From assembly GCA_025267735.1 (NCBI GenBank), contig CM046303.1, positions 30,790,380-30,854,379 of the forward strand: a stretch of 64,000 nucleotides of DNA, given 5' to 3'. This DNA is from Mactra quadrangularis. Taxonomy: Eukaryota; Mollusca; Bivalvia; Venerida; Mactridae. The position numbers and the translations under genes are program-made. This document shows positions 1 through 12,800 of the stretch, piece by piece. Numbering within the stretch: position 1 is the stretch's first letter; each line of letters opens with the position of its first letter. Below the pieces are notes generated by a model, which did no database searches, was not told the DNA's origin, and worked only from the letters and a program-made list of their open reading frames with translations.

Positions 1-341
1 AGAAGCAATAAATCTTATTTCTATATAATTTATATACATGTAGTATATACAATGTAGTTGCATGAACACAAAAACATCCTAAAAAACAAAAGACGTGATC
101 TTTGCACCAGATATTGGATCCAAAGCATGTGGCCAGTTTTTTAAGCATACCCCTTGCCAGTGCTTTGCCCCCCTCCTGGTACCTTAAATTCAATATCACA
201 TTCTTATTCCTTTTGAGGTAAAGATACCAGAGGACAAAATGCTATGTAGTGATATCCTCAGAAAAACGGCCATTGAAGTAGCTGAAGTACAATAAAAAAT
301 TATTATTGAAATAAAGAGACCTAAAACACACAAGTACACTA

Positions 342-893
342 TCATTTAGATGCCAAATCTTCAGTTTTAAGTTTTTTAGTTTCACTTAATTGTTCAGTAA
401 CTTTTCTTTTCATGTTTATAGCGGTATTTATAACAGTATCATCTTTAGGATCAGAAGTCAGATCTACCGTATCACTAGTAATAGTGTCTTCATTTTTAGT
501 ATTGTTTCCATCAGTTTCTGTATCTAAACACCTATCAATGTCAGTACTAAAATTTCTAACATTTTTAGTTTGTTTTTGTTTATTTTTTACAAATTTTTGT
601 TTCTTATTTTTACTAGAGTTCTTATTCTTTTCACCGACAACATTTAACGAATCACCTAAGTTTTCAGTTTCATTACTAGCACTGGTTTCTTCACTTGATT
701 GTCCACTTTGTTCTTTAAACTTTGTTTCATTTTTATGTAATGCATTTTTCAAGCTATACAATTTCTTTAGTTTTTCTTCTTGCTCCTCGACTGATTCATT
801 TGTAGTATCCATTTTCTTTCTAACTTGAGCTCCAAACAGAGAATCTAACAGAGGTTTCAATGCAGGTATTGATTTGTATAGACTTGGTCGAAC
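342..893 (-). CDS. ELAC2: ELAC2 exon 21: Lys-rich C-terminal tail and stop
   Basis: The acceptor ...cccag|GTT at 895/893 leads into VRPSLYKSIPALKPLLDSLFG, the family's C-terminal helix, then about 160 residues of Lys/Asn/Ser/Thr-rich low-complexity sequence ending at TGA (344-342). The tail has basic clusters (around KNKKQKFVKNKQKQ) that could act as a nuclear localisation signal, which is inference. No AATAAA or ATTAAA is seen on the minus strand between the stop and the window edge, so the 3' UTR probably continues to the left of position 1. Confidence 0.88.
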   Translation of the reverse strand, partial: VRPSLYKSIPALKPLLDSLFGAQVRKKMDTTNESVEEQEEKLKKLYSLKNALHKNETKFKEQSGQSSEETSASNETENLGDSLNVVGEKNKNSSKNKKQKFVKNKQKQTKNVRNFSTDIDRCLDTETDGNNTKNEDTITSDTVDLTSDPKDDTVINTAINMKRKVTEQLSETKKLKTEDLASK

Positions 894-3800
894 CTGGGAA
901 TATTAAACAGAAATAGAAAACAGTAATTATTTCATGTCAGTATAGTCAAGAAGACATTGTTAATTAACAATCTCTAATAACAGATAAACACTCAACAAAC
1001 TAATTCCTGACAAAATAATGTCATCATATGCAAAGTTCCTAAGAGACACACTATTTTTAATTGATAGCTTAAGATTAAATTACAACTTAACACTCACTCC
1101 CTCAATCTGATTAAAACCCAAAAAAAATTCTTGGCTAACTTACTCGCAATCTCTGTGAACAGATATCCTATAGAGCCAAGTCGTATATACACGAGGTGAA
1201 GCACAGGCAAAGCATGTAACAACAAGTAAATCTGTGAGCTAATGCTCACTAGTGATACCCCCGCTATGAGAAATATGACTATCAAAATCTAAAAATATGC
1301 GACAAACAGGAAGTAGATGAGCAAGGAGCATGAAATCGCTTTACACCACATGGCACTATGGGATGAAGCAATATGCAAAGTATTAGGCTGCTGCATGTTA
1401 TAGTTGCTGAGAAAACTGCGACGGAAATTTAGTAATGGACGGACGCATGCACGGACAAGGGTAAAACAGTATACCCCCCTCTTCTTCGAAGCGGGGGTAA
1501 AATTATGCAAAATAGTTCTTGTCGTAAAGACATATGGCTTTGTAAATACATTTCTTATACTATAAAAGTGACTATAAGAGTTTTGTTCATTGTATATCAC
1601 TTAGTCGAGCATTTCAAATTTATTGACTAAAAACAAAACATTTATCACAGCCCGAACAATCATGGATTTGTTTACTTCAACACTGATTAATGTATTTAGT
1701 TAGGGCATTTGACGCAAAGGTAGTTCCAAAATGGAACTAATATGTCGGAGGTTATTCCTAGTGAATGGCCAAGAGGTTCTGAATGGATGACTTACCTGCA
1801 TAAAATCAAATGAAAAACCAACATTATCAGTAAACTTGTCAGTAAATAATGGAATAAAGTTAAATCTTTGACTGAAATGAGTAAGTATAGTAAACTTGGC
1901 ATTCATTTTCTCAGCTACTTCTAATGCTTGAGATGTTGTACTGTGTCTTTTAACTCTGGCATGAGCTATCTGGGAGTCATCAAATGTTCCTTCATGTATT
2001 AATAAATCACAGTCTTCACCTTAAATATAGAAAAACATGTATATAGGAACATAATCTCCATAAATTCTTGGACAAGTGAATTTTTAGAAAATCAGATAAC
2101 AAGTAATCTTACAATAATAAAAACTTATTTATGTAACATAGTATGAATCATATTACATGACTCTTTGTTTTTATTTTCATGGATATTGTGAATTAATTTA
2201 TCCTATAAACAAGATTAAGTCATAGGATTTTTGGAGGTTACTGTATTGTTAATTCAATTCAACAGTTAGTGGCAGCCTATACTATAACTCCACTGATTTA
2301 AATACAGTATAACCTCTGCTAACGGCACCTCTAATGAGCGGCAACCTCCGACGAGCGGCATATCATAATTTCCCCCTTCGATTTTGCACTATGATTTACC
2401 TCTAAGGAACGACAACCTCCGCAGAGCGGTAACCAGCCGTTGAGATAAATTTCCTTTGTTCATCCTTTACCTCTGTACAGGGACACTAAGTCTAGCAAGG
2501 TTTATATCAATAATCAATATTTATCTATGACCGGCAGATTTAAACAATAAGCAATACCCTTAATCGTATAATACTACCCTAAGGTGTCATGTTGTTAAAT
2601 CATTTGACTAACAGGGGTTAATATACAAGTGACATATGGTTTCCATGACACCAACGAACGGATCTAAGATGAAGAGCGCTTTGTTTGGTAGGCTGACGTC
2701 ATCAAATATCAGTCGTACACACACCCAGCTAGTTGATGATAGTAAATGAAAACTTATTTGTAATTGTACCAATTATAAAAAACTTCGATGTAATAAATTC
2801 TGTTTTAATTTAATTTGAGGTTAAAGAGCCAAATCAGCCAAATATTATTCGCCATTAGACAGGTATAAAAAGCAAATTTGACAGTACCAAAAACAATTTC
2901 CCTAGTATATTGTTTTTTCTGCATAAAACTAACCATCATGCTAGGATTTTTTAACAGTTATAATGATTTATCTTAAAAACATTGTATTGTAATCAAATTC
3001 AAACTTTTTACTTTAGACGATCAGCGCCCCCTTATAAAAGTATTTACATTACGGAACGGATAATGGCCAATTTTCCGTACCGATAATGGCCGTTTTTCAT
3101 GATCGGTAGAAAGAGTCTACCTCTGCAGAGCAACACCTCTGCAGAGCAACACCTCTGCAGAGCGACACTTTTTTCAAACTCCGCCGAAAGTCGCTCAACA
3201 GAGGTTACACTGTACTCAATATATGATCGATATTTCTTGTACACAGATATACCCATCTATTTTTATTAATTTTGAGCACAGGATATTAAAATTAGCGGGA
3301 CCAATGTATGGGGCACTGACAGTAGAATAAAATTTACCAATACATGTATTAATAACCCTAAGTGTTGACACAACTACAGTAAAATCTCAATATGCGACCA
3401 ACTTGATTCTCAGACCAACTTAATAAAACGACCACATTTTCCCGGTCCCGAATTTTCTCTTCTTTAATTCAATGGTCGCTAAACTCAAAAATACGGGCAA
3501 CTCAAAATTGCGTATTGCGACCACCATAAGAGGTCCCGATTTGTGTTCATACGCGTATTTTTTACTTGAAATTACGACCGCAGTACGGGCAATCCGGATC
3601 GGTACGGACAGTATAAACTTTAGTCACGACGTCGGTCAAGGACATTGATATTGTTAATTGCAGAGCCGTTATCGGTAAAGAGATGACACTTCCATTGTTC
3701 TAGGCGTGAAAACTGACCAGGGTAGGTGTTAAGCACCCAATTTGATATGCTAATGACCCCTTTTATTGCTTTGTTAAGTCGCTTATTGTTATGTAAACAA

Positions 3801-6800
3801 ACTGTACAGCATTTTTGTAGTTTGTGAATTTGGCCAGATTATCGTCACTTTATATTTTTACTTAGAGCTGAACACAACAATCTTACATTTAATGAATTAA
3901 AGTTTACTTTATGATGAGTAGAAAAAGGTCTGAGCTGTCTTTGAAAGACAAAATTTGTTTAATTAATGAGAGTCATGGCAAGAGTCAGAGACAGTTAGCT
4001 GAGAAGTACGGAATTGGGAAAACTCAGGTGACTAGCTTTGAACCTAGAAATTTGTTCAGGGCATTTTTTATTTTCTATAGTTTGTCATTGACAGCATTAT
4101 TGGGCTAATATAAGGTCTATTTTCTTGTGGGATGGTAAATATTAAAGTTGTTTATATTTTAAAAATTTTACAGATTTACATGATTATGTTAACTTATGAC
4201 CTTTATAGATAGCTTGGTACAAAATGATTAAATTGTATTTTTGTTTATATTTTAAGGTTCATTCAATCTTGAAGAGAAAGGCCGAGTACCTTGACAGTTA
4301 TGAAGACAACTGCCCCAGTAAAAGAAAACGTATATGGAAGAAATCTCAAGTTGATTTATATTGTTTTATTCACATATTTTCTTGCTATTATATAAATAAA
4401 TGATAAATAGATCTTGATGTGTTTTCTTGCTTGTATTGTTTTTATTCTACATATTTCACTCTAAGATGCAACTAAGATGAGAAATTAAAAGATCACTCGA
4501 ACCTGGAGTAGGTAAAATACACAAATGTACCTAGATCTCCTGATTTATTTTAGCTCAAACCAGAGTCTTCATACTGAATACTATACCAATACTATATACT
4601 ATAGACTTTCTATCATAAGATTTACAGAAATACCAGCTTAGATTTTCATTATAACTAAACCAGTACTGGATGATGATTCAATGAAGAACTTGATAAAAAG
4701 ACCACCTCAATAATAAGACCACTTGCAGTCGGTCCCTTTGATGGTCTTAATATTGAGATTTTACTGTATAATTCTTACATAGGCACATGCAAAATATACC
4801 AGGCATAAAAGAAATTAAACACCATACCATGTTCAATAAGACTTCCAGATGGGGAACAATCCCCAGAATAAACAAGTTTCCATTTATCTCTATGAGTAAT
4901 AGCAAGTCCATAGGAGTTTGATGTATGATTTACAGGCATCGCTGTACACTGAAAAACAAATATAAACTTGTTACTGAGAAGAAAGTACATTCAGCTTTAT
5001 ATCAATTTGTCATTTGTGAAGCTTAACTGTGAATCAGTGGTGCTTTTCACAAAAATTCTTACAAAAAAAATCTTCGTAAGTCAATTTCATAAAATTAGCG
5101 CTTCAAAGTCAGACAGATAATAAGCATAACTATGATATGGTATTCAAAAGGTATACACAATTATACATAATTCTATAATATTTAGAATTGAAAAGCCAAA
5201 AATTGAGCTAATTATTAAGGTTTCTTGCTTTTGGCTAACAAAGATTTTTTTCGTAAGAATTTTTGTGAAAAGCACCACAAATTTTTACATCATGGATTCA
5301 TCTCCCTTAAGTTTACTTCCTAGACTTCAAATTACTAAGTAATAGATTTTATTTGGAACTCAAATATAAAGATTTTCAGGCTTGTTTTGTTTGTACCAGA
5401 AGCATCTGTAGAGACCAAAGTTATTTTACATATTATAATTATTGCTGAAAAGTATGCAACACATAATGAATCCTATAGTTCTGCATTATACACATTTTGA
5501 TTTCAACTGAGTTCCACTTGGGTAAAAAACAAAGGGCAACAATATGACGAATTCAGACGGACCAAACACTTGGTTCTCTGAAACTACTGTGTCCCAAACC
5601 TTCAAGATTGAGATTTGACACAAATACTTTATATGATAAGATAGATAACTTGTACAGTTTTATTAAACCAACTCACTTTAATAAGGTCCAACTTTTGTTT
5701 GACAGTTTCTGTAAACATTTCAGATTCAAAAGGTAGAATTCTGTAAAAATACAAAAATTCCATCAATATATAATAGACTAAAATTTTTACAAATGTGAAG
5801 ATCTCATAAAATTATGAACGCTTACATAAAATTTAAATACACCAGACTAGCGGAAACTAAACTGATGGTTCACCACAAGACTAGACTAACTACATGTCAA
5901 TTTATATTTTACATGTCAAAGTTTTGCGTTGACCAATGGTAATGTATATACAACAATCTTTTGCATGCCATTTCTGGTGATTTTAAGCATGTGTCTATAT
6001 TGTAAACATTTAATGCCCAAATTAACACTATTTATAGCACAATAACAAATACAGACTAATATTTTGAATGGGCAGTGCAAGGGAAGGCAGGGGAAAATAG
6101 CTGTTTTTTCTTCCAGATTCCTTTGCACTGGCGGGTGACAGCAGAATTATTTGGCACAAAAATAGCCATGACTGTAGCAAGTTATTTGCGATTTTACCAG
6201 TGGTTTGCTGGACCCAAAGTCGAAGTCCTCACTAATCCCCTGGGGTTGCAGAGCAGGTGTGAGTTGAAAATGACTGGTGTATAACACTTACTGTATAGAG
6301 GACTGATGACCAAATATTTTTCTAGAATATAAGTAATCCCATTTTTTAATTATAACTGGAGCAAGCACTAATAATCTATCCTTTCTACCTTGTTGTCGTA
6401 TAATTTTACCTCTTTCTTCAGCAATAGAAAATAAACCCTGGAAATATATAGTAAGAACACTTCATTAAAAGTCTATATGTAATTAAGTGGCATATTCTCA
6501 GCACAATCTGCTTATTAAAACTGACAACATGGCCAAAATCTATCTATTATCAGGCCAATAATACTTATTGGCCCCAGTCGAGTAACAAATTTCTGCCCAT
6601 TGGTTGGCTGATGAAATAGCCTATATGAAGGCCGTCATTAACTTTAATAACTTACAATAAAGACAACCAAAGAAGTAATTTGCCATGAAGTTCTGCAATT
6701 ATGACCATTAAAATCTATATAGGTTGGCTTTTTTTAAATAAGCATTTGTGGCATAATTTCATTGCATAATTTTGCATTAACCAAGGTGGTCTTTATGATG

Positions 6801-9800
6801 GAACTTTACTGTACATGCTTTGCAATAAAATATGAAATGTGATGTTATTTGATGAAAATATACAGAAAACCATATAAAATCTTGAAGTTATGCCATAAAA
6901 CACAGAAAGAAAGACAAACAGGTAAGAAACAAGATATCAGTTCATTAAGACTGTGGATAAGTTCATTTTGTCCTAAACTCAAGACAGGCTGATACTTTCA
7001 TTTGTGGTGTGATATAAAAGTCAATCATTCGCAAAACATATACTCTGAAGTCCTATTTTCGTCCTTGTCCTAATTTTCTCACCATTTTTGTTTTGGTTGA
7101 GATATCGCGAGATTCCAACAGGTGCAAGTGAGTTTCCGTGGGAAAATGATTCTATGCATAGTATTTAAGTCTTGAGTGATTTCAAGTGCAAATAAGCAGT
7201 TGCAATTATCTATTCCTCATGTTTTTACTTATTTCCTTTTAAATCCTTAGGGTGAAGAAATATGGGCACTGGAGTATATGACTATTAGGGACTTTTGTCA
7301 GTTGTCTTCCCCTGATAAAATCTGAAGCCATCCAATTGGTAAGTAGGTCCTTACAGTTGGAATCCTCAGATTTTATCATTGAAGTCCTATGTAAGTATAA
7401 CAAAATATTTCATCTAATATCTTTCTTGCTAATGAAGATAATAACAGAAGTGGTGAAATTTAGAATGTTCTTTACCCTAAAAATACTTTCAAACAAATTT
7501 AAATGATTTACAAAAAAGTTATTTAAGATTAATTTTGGCAAATTGACATTGTAAAGTATGGGTAAAATCCGAGTTATCCAACTAATTGGACCTACCTATT
7601 TGAAGAGTATACAAGTGGAAATAACTGACTAAAGTCTCTAATTCTCTATATAACTACTCAGAATGATGGCAAATTGTTTTAACCACAGTAAAATCTATGA
7701 ATAGTATTTGTGAACTGTTAAATATCATTCAACTGTCAGTGGCACATACAACCCCATATATTTCAATACTCAAAATTCATTCAGTGATCTCTGTACATAA
7801 ATACAGATCAATTTTTATCACATGTAAGAATCAACGGGATGACTGAGTATTCAAATAAGCAGAGTTCATGAATAAGCCACTGACAGTTGAATAAAATATA
7901 ACAATACAGTATAGTTCCGCTATTAAGACCATCAAAACTAGTGGTCTTAATAGCAGAACAGGCTTTTTATAGGGACCTTCTATTCTCAAATTAAGCATTT
8001 GGGACTTAGAAATCATAAAAAAATCACCTGATTTTGCAAAAAAATAAGGTGGTCATTATAACGGAACTTTACTGTGCAGATATTGTCTGCAAAGGTAAAT
8101 GTAATATATTCCAGCAAGTGTTAAACTTCATCAGTCTTCTAGACTTACCCCATGATGATCAAAATGTAAATGTGATACAAAAACAGCCTTTAAATTAGAG
8201 AGTATATGTTCTGTTTTCTCTTTACCAAAGAATGAGTACATCTGTAGTAATGATCCTTCACCACAATCCATTATCATATAGTCATCTTGTCTGTAAAATA
8301 TAGTGACATGAACATTAAATATAACAAAACCCACTGTCTGTAGTCTCATACAAGAAGCTTATAGGATCATCTTCAATAGTGAAATGATCTTAACATAAGG
8401 ACCTCTTACTACACAAGCTAAGCTTTTGGGACTTGAAATACATAAACAAGAAATGTAATGTGGAAACCACATTAAAGCCGGATTTAAAAACTTTAACGCA
8501 AAAATTACAAAGGGAAATAATCCATAATAAAGGCAGGTAGAATTGCGGTTACTTTCTAATTTTGTTTATCACATGGTATGTTATCATTCAGGGTTCTGCC
8601 AAGGATGCGCCCTTGCGTCATTCCCGCGTAAAAAAGATGAATGTCGCATAATGAATCACGCAGGTGCGCCATCGGCGCATCAAATTCCTGACAACGACGT
8701 TACCGAAATTCGTATTCGTCAGCGTTTTATCTTTCAAAACAATTTAAAAAGACCAAATCTGATTGGTTGTTAACAGCACAATTATCCAATCAATAAGAAC
8801 AACTCAATTCAATGTTTGATGACGCGCAGAACTTACGTCGATTCTCGTAATTTTCATAGCATCTTTGCTGTAATTTTCGTAGGGTCGCGAAAATACGTTA
8901 CAATTGCATTTTTGGCATGTAAATATATTTTTATGGTCTATTATGTACACTGTTGTATAAATAAACGTGTACACGAGTAAATCACACCAGAAATTCAAGT
9001 TGAATGTGTGTTGTTTACACGATATAGTCGGTTTATTATTTAAGCCATTGACAAAAAATAGACAGCTTTGTTCTATTTTTAGAATTATCGAAATCAAAGA
9101 GCTCAAAGCATGCTTAAAGAGGGGATCAAAAGCTGCTGTATTTTGATTACTTTCTGATAATATCTATGACATGTGGTTTTTAGCAGGCCTGTGAAAGGGG
9201 TTTCAGTTCCCATAATACTATCAAATAGATTCTATCTATGAAAAATGTTTGTTTTTAATTAAGTTAATGCTAGTTTAATTACATTATATAGATCTACTTT
9301 TAAAAAGTAATGACATTCTTTTTGTGGTTCTTTATACTGGACGCAAGAAAATTTCCAATTGTCCCCACTTTTTTAGACTAATGGGGCCATTGTCCCCAGT
9401 CAGTCAAATCCTTGGCAGATCCCTGTCATTGTATGAAGTTTCATAAAGATCTGACAATAAATGGCAGAAATATATGGAAAAGAAAAACTTTAACGCAATT
9501 GTTAACGACACCTGATGCCAGCCCGCCCAACCGCCAGACCACCCACCCGCCTTTGTTTTGCCGAACTATTAGCCGAATTTTTTTGTTGAAAAATCAGGCT
9601 AAAAATCACATAATTTTGCAATTACAAAGATGATCTTTATGGAGGATCTTTCCTGATTTGATATTCAAGAAAACAACAGGGAGGTAGAAAAAAGAACTGC
9701 ATCTATTTGAGTCAGCGCACATGATGTCAATACCTTCTGTAAAAATGTGTTTGAAACTCATTCAAAAATGCAGTAGGGGTTGTGAAAAGAAGAATTGTTA

Positions 9801-12800
9801 ATGCCTGCTTGCCTAAACGCTGACATTTATCAATCTAATAACCTTCAGTAACCTAAAACAAAATTACAACTTACTTTAATTGAACTAATATACAACTAGA
9901 TCCTCTGTCTATTGAAGGTTTAGCTGACCCTGTACCTAGAAATGTCACCTCTGGATAATCATTGCTTAAATCTGGAAGGAAAAGTTAATTTTTAATATTA
10001 TAAATAATCACTGACTGACAAGTTTGATATTATACTCAGGTACTTTATCTTCATTATTAACACTAACAGTGCCATCCATGATTACCTTAACACTTTTGCT
10101 AATGTTAGGTTTGTATTCAATTTTAACTTAATTACTTGAGAATTGAAAAACATCTGTTTCGATAAATGCATAAAATCTAATTGTAATTTGTATTATAGAA
10201 AACAGCTTTTTACAAGTGTAAAATTGGTAGTTTGGATGGCACTGTAAATTTTATGGTGGTAAACATTTAAGAATATCTTGGCAAATCTGGAAACAAATTT
10301 TTTTATTTTCCATCTGATTCCTTTTAAATTTTCAGCTATTGTACATCTACAAATAGGCATAGCACCAGTAAGTTTTCATCCAGATATATTAACAAGAAAT
10401 ATATGTAATATTAAGTCAAGAATAAAAATTTCAATGAAAATATTGTTCTCTGGAAGAAAATCAACATAAGGCCACAACAAATTGATCATATGTTCTATGG
10501 ATTCGCTCGCACCTTAATTTTGACAGTTTTTACAAAAAAAAATTTTTTATTTCCGCGCTCGCTCATAAAAATTTGGTCAAACCGCTATATAAAGCAAGTG
10601 AATAAAGACTTTTTTAAAAAATTTTCTTCGCTCGCTCGCCCAATTTTTTTTCCAGAAAAATCCATAGAACATATGATCAACTTGTTGTGGCCTAATTGCC
10701 TAAATTTCCTTGAACTGTATTATCAGCCTGGTTGAGGCTCAAACCTGCAACCTCATGGAATTAACAGAACCATAAGTCTATAACTCTAAAAATCTCCCAC
10801 ACTTACCAATATTAGATTCAAGTTCAGCTAACTTATTTCTAAGTATTTCTAGTTGTTCATCTAAAGTACTTTCATTTATATTCTCCCATTTACTTAATTC
10901 ACTCTCATCATAAATCATAGTAGTATACTTCTGAGCATGTTCAATAGCTTTCTTTTTAAATTTATCATACACCAGAGACTTGTCATTATATAACACTTCA
11001 TCCCTGAAAAACAAAACATTGTTCTTGATTTTGAACTTGTTCGAAAATTCAAACAGTGTCCTAGATTTTTAACTTCAAGATGTGAGACTAAGAAGTTTTT
11101 TAATACAATAATAGATAAAATTCTGTAAATTAATCTGTTACATATAGCATTAACAGCTATAAATAGTAACAAAAGTTATGAACAACAGAAGCAGCTATAA
11201 ATAGTTATAAATCCTATAAATAGAATCAAGAGCTATAAATAGTATCAAAAGCTAAAAATAGAACTATATGCTAAAAATAATTTTCACTTTACCACTTAAA
11301 TCCTCTGGATTTTCTAGGTCTGATGACATAAGGTAAACTATAAACTCCTTGTATCGAATTTCCATCTTGTGGCTCAGGCTGTTTATCATACACTGGGTGT
11401 AGTTCAGGAAATAACCTTGGGTGAATTTGATTAAATAATGCCTGGTTTTCATGACTTCTTAATAAATAGGGTCCCTGAGAATTTTCATTTAACATCAAAT
11501 GAATAGTATTTTCTTCAAATCTGAAAAAAAATAATAAAATCTATCAATTAATTAAAAAAAGAAAATTTCCATAAAATAAAAGCAATTATAAACAGATGAA
11601 TAAAGGAAAGAATAGGGAAGTTGTGGCAGATAACAGGAGAGCAATGCTGTAAGAATACAAGAAGATAAGGTAAATTAGACATTGCAATAGAAGGGGTCAT
11701 CCGCTGGCTGACTTACATATTTGACAAGGTATCAAGCAAATGAGTAGTCAACATTTTTACCAATCTCCGTAAACAGATATCCCGTAGTGCGTTGTCGTAC
11801 AAGATCTCTACTTTCTCCATGGAAGGTCACGTCAAGATGAACTTCGTTTTGACCAATCAATGCGTAGCTTTCATCTAGACGAAAACACTATTAATCACAT
11901 TTTGATTTCGTAATTTCTGTTTTTAGACCAAGCTTTGCATGCTAATTTAACAGTGGTATTATTCACAGTCTGCAATTGGGTGGCTCATTTCAATTTGCGT
12001 GACGTAGACGATGTAAACAAGTTATGTATCATAACAATTTTGTCATGAATATTATTATGAGAAAAGGTCGCCTGAACGTGACCTTTGTTTGAAAAAGGCC
12101 AGATCTAAAGTAGCCAGTATGTGAGCGGAAAATTTTAGATCAGGTTTTAATCAGATTGCATTTTTACCTAACAAAGTCAATATGACCTGAACCCAGTCTG
12201 AAGTGCATTTGATAGTGTGCTAGGATTTTGATTCTGGCTTCCCAAAGTGGGTGCAAGTTGGACAAACAGTCATACTGAAAAAACAGATCAGCCATAAAAT
12301 GTCAGGAGTATAATAATGCAATATTTTTTTCAAAGTTTATTAAAGACGTCACAATACCAACCTGTCCATGAACTGTTTATACTTGTCACTATTGACAACA
12401 CTAGAAGGAGACATATGTACAATCATATGTGGCGTTGATCCATAGATAGTCTTAAAGTTAACAAATTGTTCATGTGATAATAATGAATTCAGATAATCTT
12501 CTGATGGACATTCTAAGACTGAAATTATAAACATTGTGTCATAGAATTTGAAAAAAAAACAACAGTGCTTTTCACCATTTATATTCCAAATTACTTCAAA
12601 CACTTAATATTTCTTATTAGAACCCAATGTGTGGCTAGTACCAAATACTTTCTGCTTGCAAAACCCTGTACCAACTATATTACTAAGCTAAAAGAGCAGA
12701 TGAAAATAACACAAATAATTTAAACATGTATTACATTTCTAGCCCTGTTACATATTTCTTTCCAATTTAAATAATTCTCAATCTCTGTAAACATATATCC

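Noticed and set aside
412..828. 138-codon plus-strand open frame
   Set aside because: Antisense shadow of the Lys-rich ELAC2 last exon. Composition (Phe/Ser/Val-rich) is the reverse-complement artefact.
1222..1503. A-family element as a Helitron
   Set aside because: It has end hairpins, but there is no 5'-TC start or CTRR end at the expected distance from the hairpin on either strand.
8543..8773. 76-codon plus-strand open frame
   Set aside because: Lies across the left end of the D-family TIR element and a C-family repeat. Not protein-like.
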